A stretch of DNA of 49,169 nucleotides from Clostridia bacterium (GTDB lineage Bacteria > Bacillota > Clostridia > Oscillospirales > Acutalibacteraceae): positions 1 through 49,169 of the forward strand of contig JAFQWA010000024.1 in NCBI GenBank assembly GCA_017407705.1, given 5' to 3'. Numbering within the stretch: position 1 is the first letter of the stretch; the number at the start of each line of letters is the position of its first letter. Shown here piece after piece: positions 9,301-17,460 of this stretch. The notes under the pieces are model-generated. The model was given only the letters and a program-made list of their open reading frames with translations, was not told where the DNA came from and searched no databases. Both the position numbers and the translations under genes were made by a program.

Positions 9301-9748
9301 GAAGAAGGTTACCAAGAAAAATGATACTATGGCTTTTCTTGAAATTGAGGATATGCGTGGTACCATTGAAATGCTGGTATTCCCCAAAACTCTCATTGAC
9401 TGCACCCACCTGATAAAAGAAGGTAATCCCGTGCTTGTTTTGGCACGGTTGTCGTTGCGTGATGACCGTCCTGCTCAGCTTATATGCGAAAAAATCGAGC
9501 CCGTTTACGAGCTCGATAGTATTCCCAGTGTAAGATCACTTTACATTCGTATTCCCTCACTTAACTGTGAGGAATTTGACCGTGTTAAACAGATTTTGCC
9601 CGACTACAAGGGCAACTCACCTTTGTGTATTGTCTGTGCCGATACGGGTAAGGTTTTAAAATCGAAGACTTACAGCACAAATCTATCGAATGAATTGATC
9701 TATACTCTTTATGAAATTTTAGGAGATGAAAACGTTAAGATAAAATAA
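6338..9748 (+). CDS. dnaE: DNA polymerase III subunit alpha, DnaE type
   Basis: Replicative or primer-extending C-family DNA polymerase of 1136 residues. The PHP domain starts at the N-terminus (VHLHLHSEYSLLDGACRI) with VTDHGVMYG. The polymerase core contains GPGRGSGAASLAAY and the catalytic aspartates in MPDFDIDF, then LYRPGPM and FNKAHAAAYA. A helix-hairpin-helix and an OB fold follow (RVLGIIDSIKKK, FLEIEDMRGTIEMLVFP). In Firmicutes with a PolC, DnaE extends RNA primers; PolC is not in this window. A GTG at 6329 is in frame but lies inside the AAGAGG ribosome binding site, so the ATG at 6338 is the start. Its stop codon directly abuts the stop of recG on the other strand. Confidence 0.97.
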   Translation: MSFVHLHLHSEYSLLDGACRINELVDDAVAKGMDSVAVTDHGVMYGVVDFYKAAKKAGIKPIIGCEVYVAARSRFDRVYELDGTSSHLVLLCENNVGYENLCKLVSKSFTEGFYSKPRVDHQLLEEYSEGIIALSACLQGEIPRAITRGDYNEAKKLALQYRDIFGKDNFYLELQDHGIADQKRVNAALINIHNETGIPLVATNDTHYLTKADSKMQQCLILIGTNHTIEDDDALEFSTDEFYLKDEQQMLELFSQTPEAVYNTQKIADRCNVEMEFGVIKLPHFEVPDNQNHFDYFKNLCYKGLHRLFGENPDKVYIDRLEYELKTINQMGYVDYFLIVGDFVNFAKSKGIPVGPGRGSGAASLAAYCIGITDIDPIKYNLLFERFLNPERVTMPDFDIDFCYIRRSEVIDYVINKYGDDHVAQIITFGTLAARAAIRDVGRALAVPYSLVDSIAKSVPWGQSIDEALGSSKELKNLYDSDPKIHELINMAKRVEGMARHSSTHAAGVVITDKPVSCYVPLAKNDDSVVTQYTMTALEEIGLLKMDFLGLRNLTIIDDCVKMINKTDPDFSIDSIPYDDEKTFKMMSKGLTEGVFQFESAGMKRVMTELKPTSLEDLIALISLYRPGPMQSIPKYIKNRHNPALVKYPTPLLKPILDVTYGCLVYQEQVMQVFRDLAGYSFGRADIVRRAMAKKKHDVLQKERKSFIEGCSKNGIDESISTALFEEISAFSSYAFNKAHAAAYATVAYRTAYLKCHYKCQYMAALLTSVLDRADKVQVYIDECSRLGIKILPPHVNNSEYSFSVEDGNIRFGLLAIKNLGRNIIDKMINERNSNGEFVSFYDLCKRLYSRELNHRALESLIKSGAADMAGANRKEMLNSIDGIMENLESDRRRNVDGQLGFFDMGAADNTADFSITPVKEFEKSELLRMEKEVAGLYLSGHPMQEYREISHRLNTDNIDELINADSDTSNYKDNDRVRVLGIIDSIKKKVTKKNDTMAFLEIEDMRGTIEMLVFPKTLIDCTHLIKEGNPVLVLARLSLRDDRPAQLICEKIEPVYELDSIPSVRSLYIRIPSLNCEEFDRVKQILPDYKGNSPLCIVCADTGKVLKSKTYSTNLSNELIYTLYEILGDENVKIK

Positions 9749-11785
9749 TCAGTTAAAGCTGTTTTGCTCTGCTCTTTCAAACAGCTTATCAACACTTTCT
9801 CTGAGTCCTAAGTGTTCGGGTAATGTAAGCATTTCATCTTTTTTAATAATCTCTCTTGCCAACCTCTGCGCCGATTTAAGCACTGCCATATCGGTGAAGA
9901 TGTTGGCAATTTTTAATTCCGGCAAACCGTGTTGACGGGAACCGAAAAAGTCGCCGGGTCCACGGAGCTTTAAGTCTTCATCGGCAATGGCAAAGCCGTT
10001 ATCGGTTTTGCACATAACCTTTAACCGACGCACTGCATCCTCGTTTTCCGCATCGGATATAAGTATGCAGGTGGATTTATGCTCACCTCTGCCCACACGT
10101 CCTCTAAGCTGATGCAGCTGAGATAAGCCGAATCTGTCGGCATTTTCAATTACCATAATTACCGCATTAGGCACGTCCACACCCACCTCAACAACGGTGG
10201 TGGAAACAAGCAACTGTATATCGCCGTTTTTAAAAGCACGCATTACCTGATCCTTTTCGGCAGACTTCATCTTGCCGTGGAGCAGGCCCACAGTATAATT
10301 CTTAAACTCACCCTTTGATAAGGTTTCGTAATATTTCACAGCGGCAACCAGGTCCAACTCACCCTCTTCAACCATAGGGCAAACAATATACCCCTGCCTA
10401 CCCTCGTCAAGATGCTTTTTAACATAAGCATAAGCACGTTGACGGTATGATGAATTAACGGAATAGGTCTCAATCTTCTGTCTGCCTTTAGGCAACTCAT
10501 CAAGTATGGATATGTCAAGATCGCCGTACATAATAAGTCCTAAGGTTCTTGGAATAGGAGTGGCAGACATAACGTAAATATGGGGGTTTTGACCTTTTAA
10601 CGACAAAGCAGACCGTTGTGCAACGCCAAAACGGTGCTGTTCATCGGTTATAACAAGACCTAAATTTTTAAACTCAACGTCGTTCTGAATAAGTGCGTGG
10701 GTGCCGATAATAATGTCTATCTCACCCGATTTAAGCAGTTCATTTATCTTGCGTTTTTCAGCGGCAGGAGTGGAGCCCTTAAGCAGCATCACTCTAACCT
10801 TAGTTCCCTGCATCATTTTCATAAGGGATGCACAGTGCTGTTCTGCTAATATTTCGGTAGGTGCCATCATGGCAGCCTGAAATCCGTTTTTAACGCAGGT
10901 GTACATAATAGCCGCCGCAACTGCAGTTTTACCCGAACCGACATCGCCCTGAAGCAGTCGGTTCATAGGGGTTTTGCCTTGCATATCCGCTACCGCTTCT
11001 TTAATGGCACGTCTTTGTGCTGAGGTAGGCTCAAAGGGCAACTTACTTAAAAATTCATCGGAATAATCGGTAACGATATTAGCGCCGGTCAGCTCTCGGT
11101 TACGTCCTTTTAGGCGCAACATACCAAGCTGAAGCACCAGCAGTTCCTCAAACACCAGTCGCTTTTTAGCAACATCCACATCCTCACTTGTTTTTGGGAA
11201 ATGTATTCTCTCCACCGCAAAACGTCGGTGGCACAGCTGATACTCACGGCGAATATCATCACAAAGCGGATCGGTGAGTTTATCACCAACCAGTGATACA
11301 GCCTGTTTTACAGCCGCCTCAATAGCGTTGGAATTTAATCCCTCGGTTTGTCTGTAAATAGGCCTAATAACAGCACTCTGCACCGGCTCAATCTGAGGTG
11401 ATGACATTTCCTTACGGTTGAAATTTCCGCCAACCTTGCCGAAAAAGAGAAACTCCTCACCCGCTCTCAGCTTTGCTGCGGCATACTTGTTATTGAAAAT
11501 GGTAATAAGCATATTTGTGGCACCGTCTGTGGCGGTGCATTTATAAAGGGTCATACCCTTTCTTATGCGATGCTCCTTTACCGACGTAACCACCGTTGCC
11601 TTAACGCAGCACTGAGTATCAAGGGGCGCACTGCTTACAGTGTAGCACTTGCTCCAATCCTCATACATTCTCGGATAAAATTCCAAAAGGGCGCCGACAT
11701 TATCGACACCCATTTTGCGAAACAGAGCGGCACGTTTTGGACCGATACCGCTTAAATTTTCAATTTTTCTATCCAGCTCGTTCAT
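9749..11785 (-). CDS. recG: ATP-dependent DNA helicase RecG
   Basis: Superfamily 2 helicase of 678 residues that reverses stalled forks and branch-migrates Holliday junctions. The N-terminal wedge (OB) domain starts with LSGIGPKRAALFRKMGVDNV. The motor shows the Walker A GDVGSGKTAVAAA, the box DEQHRFGVAQRSAL, MSATPIPRTL, STTVVEVGVDVPNA, and RLSQL/QLRGRVGRGEHKS motif VI. A GTG at 11788 immediately precedes the ATG at 11785; the GGGCGG/GGTG site suits the ATG better. It is the last gene of the operon binding protein-yloU-fakA-recG, 31 bases after fakA. The last codons hold a perfect 9-bp inverted repeat (see terminator entry). Confidence 0.97.
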   Translation of the reverse strand: MNELDRKIENLSGIGPKRAALFRKMGVDNVGALLEFYPRMYEDWSKCYTVSSAPLDTQCCVKATVVTSVKEHRIRKGMTLYKCTATDGATNMLITIFNNKYAAAKLRAGEEFLFFGKVGGNFNRKEMSSPQIEPVQSAVIRPIYRQTEGLNSNAIEAAVKQAVSLVGDKLTDPLCDDIRREYQLCHRRFAVERIHFPKTSEDVDVAKKRLVFEELLVLQLGMLRLKGRNRELTGANIVTDYSDEFLSKLPFEPTSAQRRAIKEAVADMQGKTPMNRLLQGDVGSGKTAVAAAIMYTCVKNGFQAAMMAPTEILAEQHCASLMKMMQGTKVRVMLLKGSTPAAEKRKINELLKSGEIDIIIGTHALIQNDVEFKNLGLVITDEQHRFGVAQRSALSLKGQNPHIYVMSATPIPRTLGLIMYGDLDISILDELPKGRQKIETYSVNSSYRQRAYAYVKKHLDEGRQGYIVCPMVEEGELDLVAAVKYYETLSKGEFKNYTVGLLHGKMKSAEKDQVMRAFKNGDIQLLVSTTVVEVGVDVPNAVIMVIENADRFGLSQLHQLRGRVGRGEHKSTCILISDAENEDAVRRLKVMCKTDNGFAIADEDLKLRGPGDFFGSRQHGLPELKIANIFTDMAVLKSAQRLAREIIKKDEMLTLPEHLGLRESVDKLFERAEQNSFN
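9756..9787 (-). terminator. Possible intragenic terminator in the last codons of recG
   Basis: AAGCTGTTT (9787-9779) and AAACAGCTT (9764-9756) form a perfect 9-bp stem with a 14-base loop on the minus strand, followed by TTTAACTGATTATTTT. There is no space between the recG and dnaE stop codons, so any terminator must lie inside a gene. The U-tract is interrupted and the stem is not very G/C-rich, so this is a moderate candidate. Confidence 0.4.
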
Positions 11786-11816
11786 CACAAAACACCGCCC
11801 GGATAAAATTTAGTTT

Positions 11817-13499
11817 TTATTCAACAGAAATGATGTAGTAGTAAACAGGCTGACCGCCGGGGATCACAGTTACCTCAACGCCTTCGGGCAACTTCTGCTC
11901 TACCATACCACGTACATTCTCTGCCTGCTCCTCGGTAATATCCTCACCGTAGATCAAGGTAACGAACTGGCTGTCCTTTTTGAACAAAGACTTAGTAAGC
12001 TTAACAACAGCCTTGTCAATCTCCTGCTCAACAAAGGAAACCTTACCGTTTTCAAGGGCTAAAATCTCACCCTCTTTGATCTTATGACCGTCGTAATCGG
12101 AGTCACGAGCGGCAAAAGTAACCTGACCGGTACCTACGTTATCTGCAGCAGCCTGCATATTGGTAGCGTTAGTATCTGCATCTGCATCAGGATCAAACTG
12201 AAGCATAGCGGAAATACCCATAGGAATGGTTTTGGTCTGCAACACAACTACCTTACGGGTTGCCAAACGAACTGTCTGCTCAGCGGCCATAATGATGTTT
12301 TTATTGTTAGGCAGAACAAAAACTGTCTTAGCAGGAGTAAGTTCAACTGCTCTTAAAATGTCATCAGTAGAGGGATTCATAGTCTGACCGCCGCTAACCA
12401 AGTTATCAACGCCCAGATCCTTAAACAAGCTCTGAATTCCCTCACCTGCGGCAACAGAAACAAAACCGTAATCATTTTCGGGAGCAACGGGAGTGTAAGC
12501 GCCGTTATCGTCCACCTGAACGGTGCTCTGAATACCGGCTTCTCTCTTGGCATTTTCGTGCTGCTCACGCATATTTTCGATCTTCATATTAGTAAGCTGA
12601 CCGAACTTAAGTCCCTCTTGTAAAGCCTTACCGGGGTTATCGGTATGAACGTGCACCTTGATGATAGACTCATCATCTACAACAACAACGCAGTCACCGA
12701 TAGTTTCAAGGAAAGAACGGAGCAACAGCGGATCACGTTCAATACTCTCATCACGCTTAACGATAAACTCTGTGCAGTAAGTAAAGGTGATCTCACCTTC
12801 CCACTCAGCAGCGGCGTTAGTAGCAGTTTTTTCTTCCTGCTTTAACACCTTAGGAGTTTCTTCGTTTTCGATAATCTTACCGTCTTTAATAACAGACAGC
12901 ATACCTTCAAAAATAGTAACAAGACCCTGACCGCCTGCATCTACAACGCCTGCTTTTTTGAGAACCGGCAGCAGCTCAGGAGTATTTGCGAGAGCCTCTT
13001 TAGCACCCTCAAGCGCTTTTTCGAAAACAACTGTGGTATCTTCGATGCCATCTTCAACAGCCTTAGCAGCATACTGTGCAGCTACCTTTGCAACTGTAAG
13101 GATAGTACCCTCAGTAGGCTTCATAACAGCCTTATAAGCTGCCTTTACACCACTGTCAAGAGCAGTTGCTAAAGTGGCAGCGTCAAGCTCTGTCTGATCC
13201 TTCATACCCTTTGAGATACCTCTGAAGATCAATGACAAAATAACGCCTGAGTTACCTCTTGCACCTCTGAGCAACGCACCTGCTGCAACCTTTGAGGTTT
13301 CATAAACAGTAGCATTATCAAGTCTTGCCAACTCTTTTGCAGCATTGGTAATAGTAAGAGTCATATTAGTTCCGGTATCACCATCGGGCACCGGGAAAAC
13401 GTTAAGCTCATCAACCGACTGACGGTTGTTAGAGATATTATTTGCACCTGAAATAATTGCATCACGCAATATATTACCTGTAATCAAACCAAAAATCAT
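11817..13499 (-). CDS. fakA: Fatty acid kinase subunit FakA-like, DAK2 domain protein
   Basis: 560 residues, matching YloV/FakA. In Staphylococcus FakA is the ATP-binding partner of FakB proteins and phosphorylates exogenous fatty acids to acyl-phosphates. The DAK2 nucleotide domain fills the first 200 residues (GANNISNN, NVFPVPDGDTGTNM with the Mg-binding aspartates, GALLRGARGNSGVILSLIF). A middle domain and a C-terminal DegV-like domain follow (VAAGEGIQSLFKDLGVDNLVSGGQTMNPS, VLPNNKNI). No FakB gene is in the window. The ATG at 13499 overlaps its own AAAGGA site, which is unusually tight; a TTG at 13487 is an alternative start (MITGNIL). It follows the Asp23-like gene by 19 bases, the typical yloU-yloV pair. 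Confidence 0.9.
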   Translation of the reverse strand: MIFGLITGNILRDAIISGANNISNNRQSVDELNVFPVPDGDTGTNMTLTITNAAKELARLDNATVYETSKVAAGALLRGARGNSGVILSLIFRGISKGMKDQTELDAATLATALDSGVKAAYKAVMKPTEGTILTVAKVAAQYAAKAVEDGIEDTTVVFEKALEGAKEALANTPELLPVLKKAGVVDAGGQGLVTIFEGMLSVIKDGKIIENEETPKVLKQEEKTATNAAAEWEGEITFTYCTEFIVKRDESIERDPLLLRSFLETIGDCVVVVDDESIIKVHVHTDNPGKALQEGLKFGQLTNMKIENMREQHENAKREAGIQSTVQVDDNGAYTPVAPENDYGFVSVAAGEGIQSLFKDLGVDNLVSGGQTMNPSTDDILRAVELTPAKTVFVLPNNKNIIMAAEQTVRLATRKVVVLQTKTIPMGISAMLQFDPDADADTNATNMQAAADNVGTGQVTFAARDSDYDGHKIKEGEILALENGKVSFVEQEIDKAVVKLTKSLFKKDSQFVTLIYGEDITEEQAENVRGMVEQKLPEGVEVTVIPGGQPVYYYIISVE

Positions 13500-13518
13500 C
13501 CTTTCTGAAAGCGAACAA

Positions 13519-13869
13519 TTACTCGCTCTTCATACCGTCAACATGGACAGTAATTTTATTAACGGAAATACCGGTAGCCTCTTCAACAGTATATTTTACT
13601 TTATGCACAATACTCTCTGCAATGGCGTTGATGTTCATACCGTGAACCACCATAATATGCAGATCAACGTTGATCTGGTTAATATTACCGCTTACCACAA
13701 TACCTGTGTCGATATAATCACGACGGGTAAGCTTGGAGCGCCACCACTGTGTACCGGTAGCAACCATAGACGAAACACCGTAGCAGGATGTGACTGCGTT
13801 GCCTATAAGTTTTGCAAAGTATTCATTAGAGATAATAACACTGCCCAATCGGGTTTCATAACGAATCAT
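13519..13869 (-). CDS. Asp23/Gls24 family envelope stress protein (YloU-like)
   Basis: A 116-residue protein with the Asp23/Gls24 fold: LGSVIISNEYFAKLIGNAVTSCYGV at the N-terminus, then NINQINVDLHIMVVHGMNI and VHKVKYTVEEATGISVNKITVHVDG. Family members form membrane-associated or cytosolic assemblies tied to cell-envelope stress, and YloU is nearly always encoded before FakA. The longest frame starts at 13878, but that ATG lies within the AAAGGATG ribosome binding site; the ATG at 13869 is eight bases after AGGA and gives MIRYETRLGSV, so I chose it. No transmembrane segment is present. Molecular function is not established for this branch. Confidence 0.9.
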   Translation of the reverse strand: MIRYETRLGSVIISNEYFAKLIGNAVTSCYGVSSMVATGTQWWRSKLTRRDYIDTGIVVSGNINQINVDLHIMVVHGMNINAIAESIVHKVKYTVEEATGISVNKITVHVDGMKSE

Positions 13870-13890
13870 ATTTTTCATCCTTTCAAGAAA

Positions 13891-15513
13891 TTATTTAACT
13901 GATAGCAATTCAATATTAAAATAAGCATCACTTACAGATGCCACCGCAGCGGGTGTTATCTGTGCGGAATAGCTTACTATTCCCAATCTGTAACAAACAG
14001 GAACAAAAGGCATCTGCTCAGAAAAGGCAGACATAAATTCATCAAACTTTATCTTACCTTCAAGATAACTGTTATAGACCTTATCCATTTCCACTACCAC
14101 TTCAGGCTTTACAGCATCTGTAGTGGGTGCTGTAGGATCAGTAGTGCCAACTGTTGTCTTAACAGTGGTTGCGGTGGTTTTAACCGATACTAAGTGCTGA
14201 CTGAACAAGCTGCTAAGATCAAAATTCTTATTCAGCTTAACCTCACCTAAATACATATCGTAATCAGCAGCATTTACTGCCGATACATACTTATCACGGC
14301 TAACCCCTTGTGCTTTCACTTCCACACCGCTGTTTTTGAGCTGTTTTATTATAAGCTCAGCGGCATTTTTCTGAAACACATTATCTGTATTATACAGCAG
14401 GCTGACACTGATACGTTTACCCTTTGCATCAACATAATACCCGTCTGTATCCTTCTTATTGTAACTTAAATCAGCCAAATATTCAACACTTTTTTTGGTA
14501 TTTTCATTCTCTGAAAACATATTTTGCCATTTAGCCGCAAAGTCAACACCGTTTACATAAGGCGATAAAGCAGGTTGTGCATAGGTGTAATAGGCGGTTT
14601 CACAAACGTCGTTTCGGTTAATAAAATTGGCAATGGCAAGTCTTATTTTACTGTCATAAACCGACTGACGGTTGGAATTGAAACCGATATAAACCAGATT
14701 AGTTTGTTTTACCTTAGAAACACCGCCACCCATAATAGGTCTATCACCGTTTGTAACGGGAGTGTAGCAAATATCCACCGAACCGGTTTTAATATTAAAA
14801 TCCAGTGCCTCGGCATCGGGCGTATTCACAAGGCTTATGGTGTTTTCTGCAGGTTTTGCAATATATTTTTTGTTGGGTATTAAAGAATATACACCGTTAT
14901 CATCCTTATAGATGTATCTGCCGCTACCCACCGGCGGCAGCTCTTTTTTATCGGAATCCTCAAGCTTTGTGGTGCCCGACTTGATAATCGGAAAGTCCAA
15001 CACACGGACAAAGTTAGGATCTGCTTTTTTCATTATGATCTCAACTGTGTCTTTATCAGCAGCACCGTAAGAATATATATTAGAAAGCTGAGCTTGGTAC
15101 AATCCGTTTTCCGACGCTCTCGCCTGCTTGATTGAAAAAGTAACGTCCTCAGCGGTGATGGCAGAACCATCGGAAAACACTGCAGAGGCAAGGTGGATAA
15201 TACACTTTTTGCCAATAATCTGAATTTCCTTTGCCAGTACGTTATGAGGATTAAGGTCGGCATCCAGCTTAACCAAAGGATCAAACAGCAACGATGCAAG
15301 CTGCTGATTTCCCAAACTTACCGATTTATAAGGATTTAAAGAGTCTGACAAAGAAAAATACAGCGAAAGCTTACCTGTTCCCATTATCACCTCATCGGGC
15401 TTAGAGGATGTAGTGTAGGTTATCGGCGGAGTATCGTTACTGTTATTGTTGCAGGATGCAACACACAGTATGATGCACATAATAAGTACGGTTGCGATAA
15501 TTTTGCGCAACAT
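13891..15513 (-). CDS. Family 5 extracellular solute-binding lipoprotein (peptide-type), orphan
   Basis: 540 residues. A lipoprotein signal peptide ends at VASC (Cys21). The mature part resembles DppA/OppA-type binding proteins: PYKSVSLGNQQLASLLFDPLVKLD, VFSDGSAITAEDVTFSIKQA, VYIGFNSNRQSVYDSKIRLAIANFINR, and a terminal AFSEQMPFVPVCYRLGIVSYS. A Thr-rich insert lies at about residues 435-465 (KTTATTVKTTVGTTDPTAPTT), unusual for the fold and likely a flexible loop. The ATG at 15513 is six bases after AAAGGAG; a GTG six bases upstream overlaps that site. No permease or ATPase adjoins it. It leads the operon with the Asp23-like gene, fakA and recG. Substrate unknown; peptides are a family-level guess. 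Confidence 0.88.
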   Translation of the reverse strand: MLRKIIATVLIMCIILCVASCNNNSNDTPPITYTTSSKPDEVIMGTGKLSLYFSLSDSLNPYKSVSLGNQQLASLLFDPLVKLDADLNPHNVLAKEIQIIGKKCIIHLASAVFSDGSAITAEDVTFSIKQARASENGLYQAQLSNIYSYGAADKDTVEIIMKKADPNFVRVLDFPIIKSGTTKLEDSDKKELPPVGSGRYIYKDDNGVYSLIPNKKYIAKPAENTISLVNTPDAEALDFNIKTGSVDICYTPVTNGDRPIMGGGVSKVKQTNLVYIGFNSNRQSVYDSKIRLAIANFINRNDVCETAYYTYAQPALSPYVNGVDFAAKWQNMFSENENTKKSVEYLADLSYNKKDTDGYYVDAKGKRISVSLLYNTDNVFQKNAAELIIKQLKNSGVEVKAQGVSRDKYVSAVNAADYDMYLGEVKLNKNFDLSSLFSQHLVSVKTTATTVKTTVGTTDPTAPTTDAVKPEVVVEMDKVYNSYLEGKIKFDEFMSAFSEQMPFVPVCYRLGIVSYSAQITPAAVASVSDAYFNIELLSVK

Positions 15514-15551
15514 AACCACTCCTTTCCGATAAACTGCAATAGTTGTAAAAT

Positions 15552-15580
15552 ATTATACCACATAGCTACCAAATTTTCAA
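15552..15580 (-). promoter_or_regulatory. Sigma-A promoter of the binding protein-yloU-fakA-recG operon
   Basis: TTGAAA (15580-15575) and TATAAT (15557-15552) are 17 bases apart on the minus strand; transcription would start near 15545, about 30 bases before the ATG. Confidence 0.75.
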
Positions 15581-15687
15581 TTATTATTATATTTTAAAGC
15601 TAAAAAACTATCCCTATTTATACTTATGTTATCCTGATTTTTCGGAATTTAATAAATGACCTTGTAAAAAATGTAAAATTGGTGTAT

Positions 15688-15693
15688 TATAAT
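15688..15693 (+). promoter_or_regulatory. -10 box upstream of the GxGYxYP-like lipoprotein gene
   Basis: TATAAT at 15688-15693, 43 bases before the start codon. The only -35-like hexamer (TTGTAA, 15662-15667) is 20 bases away, too far for a standard promoter, so the promoter may need an activator or be weak. Confidence 0.4.
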
Positions 15694-15735
15694 ATATAAC
15701 TTATGCTGATAATACTTCAGAAAGGTAAGACGAAA

Positions 15736-17451
15736 ATGAAAATTAAAAACGTTGTTTGCGTTGCAACGGCGGCTTTGATAATGCTATCCACCGCTTCTTG
15801 CACTGTAGATAATCCTGACGATAAAAACACTACAACCACCACCGCTGCCACCACTGTGCAGCCCGTCACAACCCCCACTACCACCGCAGCTCCCACTATC
15901 CCTGTACGTACTCCTGATAAGCTGGGCAATATGAAGATGGGAACTGTTTTCTACAAACCTCAGCAGACTGTTATGGTCTATTACGTTAATACACAAGGTA
16001 TGTCTGACGGTAAGGTTGCTATGCTCCGTTGCATACAGGGTCTGGCTGCCAGAGTGGGTTCTGCGGAAGTGTATCTTTCGTCTAATAAGGACGATACCTT
16101 CTGGCGAAACCATATTTCCAATGAATACGGTACTATTTTTACAAAATATACCGTTGATAATCTGATCAAAAAGTATTTAGGCAACATTAAATCCGTTGTG
16201 GTTTACGATTCCTCTAAAGAGTATCAGTTTGCAGTGGCACAAACCTTAGCCGCTATCAACGACGGTGTTGCAATAGACAATATTACCTATACGTCAGTTA
16301 AAAAGCACTTTGAAAAAGCTATTGAGAAGAAAACTATTGAGTTTACAGATTTGAGTGATGAGATAACCTCACCCAAGCAGGCTATCACCTATACTCTGAA
16401 TAATCTCTATCCCAAGGCCCTGCACAACTACATCGGCATTGTGGATGTATCCTCCCCTATTAACGACTATCTTTATGCCACAAAATCAATGGCTGTAAGC
16501 GTTGACAGTGAGGACAAAGAGCAGATTGCAGAGTTAAAGAAGCTGCTTAATAATAACTACACAAAACCTGCGGTGGTGTTTACCGAAGCTGATGATTTTG
16601 AGAAAACGGTATCTGAGTTTGGTTTTTGCGTTTTAAATGCTAAGGGTTTTGCCAACAGCACCTTCTTCGCATCCTACTCCACCCCCAAAAAGCCGTTGAC
16701 TATCCCCAGTGGTGCTGATAAACTTGCAACACCCGGTAAGGCTTACATCTCAATTTGCATCAACACCGACGATACAGATGCCACCTCACCTTTAAATGAG
16801 CTTACCGAAAATATTGCCAGAGGAAACACTCCTATCAGCATAAATATCAACCCCGCTTTGTTTGAGTTGGCTCCGCCTATTGCTAAATGGTATTACACCA
16901 GCCGTGACTCCTCCACTACCCTGATAAGCATTCCCTTCGGCTATTCCGATATCAACACAAGCACCTTCGACAAAGCATCGCTTGAAAGTTGGCTTTTAAC
17001 TAACAAAAAATTCTTATCCAACACAGGGCTGTCTATCGTTTCACTTAATCAGCCTTTGTCTGAGGATACAATAAAGGATTTTGCAGATAAACTGCCCGTT
17101 AAAGGCTATTTGTGTGAGGGTATTGATAGCTCTGAAATGGTGGAGAATATTCCGATTATTAAAACTATAAGTATTGATGATATTTCAGAGTTTGAGGATT
17201 ATAAGCTTGATATTACCGAGGATGATCCCTTGTTCTTATGTATAAGCATAAACGCATCTGATCTATCATCTCAGCCTTTCAAAGACTTGGAAAAAATGGT
17301 TTTAAAATTCCAGTCTGAAAACGAAGGTAAGGCAGAGTTTTTATTGGCAAACGATTTAGTTTATACTATGGACAGATATTACAAGGTAAAAGCTACTCAG
17401 CCCACAACCGAAGAAATATCTGAGCCCACCACTGTAAGTGATGAAAAATAA
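15736..17451 (+). CDS. Lipoprotein distantly like GxGYxYP putative glycoside hydrolases
   Basis: 571 residues. The signal peptide ends at STASC (Cys22), a lipobox with Thr at -3. A Thr/Pro/Ala linker (about 30-57) follows. The main body starts with AMLRCIQGLAARVGSAEVYLSSNKDDTFWRN, which resembles the N-terminal domain of GxGYxYP proteins. Later ISICINTDDTDATSPLNEL and NTPISININPALFELAPPIAKWYYT match the layout of their C-terminal domain, but the name motif GxGYxYP is not there: the corresponding stretch reads SIPFGYSDINT. A second Thr/Pro-rich tail closes the protein. Inference: a surface protein of this superfamily that may have lost or changed activity. The ATG at 15736 fits the AAAGGT site; the frame is open from 15703. 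It is a single gene, with a strong terminator after it. Confidence 0.6.
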   Translation: MKIKNVVCVATAALIMLSTASCTVDNPDDKNTTTTTAATTVQPVTTPTTTAAPTIPVRTPDKLGNMKMGTVFYKPQQTVMVYYVNTQGMSDGKVAMLRCIQGLAARVGSAEVYLSSNKDDTFWRNHISNEYGTIFTKYTVDNLIKKYLGNIKSVVVYDSSKEYQFAVAQTLAAINDGVAIDNITYTSVKKHFEKAIEKKTIEFTDLSDEITSPKQAITYTLNNLYPKALHNYIGIVDVSSPINDYLYATKSMAVSVDSEDKEQIAELKKLLNNNYTKPAVVFTEADDFEKTVSEFGFCVLNAKGFANSTFFASYSTPKKPLTIPSGADKLATPGKAYISICINTDDTDATSPLNELTENIARGNTPISININPALFELAPPIAKWYYTSRDSSTTLISIPFGYSDINTSTFDKASLESWLLTNKKFLSNTGLSIVSLNQPLSEDTIKDFADKLPVKGYLCEGIDSSEMVENIPIIKTISIDDISEFEDYKLDITEDDPLFLCISINASDLSSQPFKDLEKMVLKFQSENEGKAEFLLANDLVYTMDRYYKVKATQPTTEEISEPTTVSDEK

Positions 17452-17460
17452 TTATATAGA

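Noticed and set aside
13426..13902. 158-codon plus-strand ORF opposite the Asp23-like gene
   Set aside because: Antisense shadow of the well-supported Asp23-like and fakA starts.
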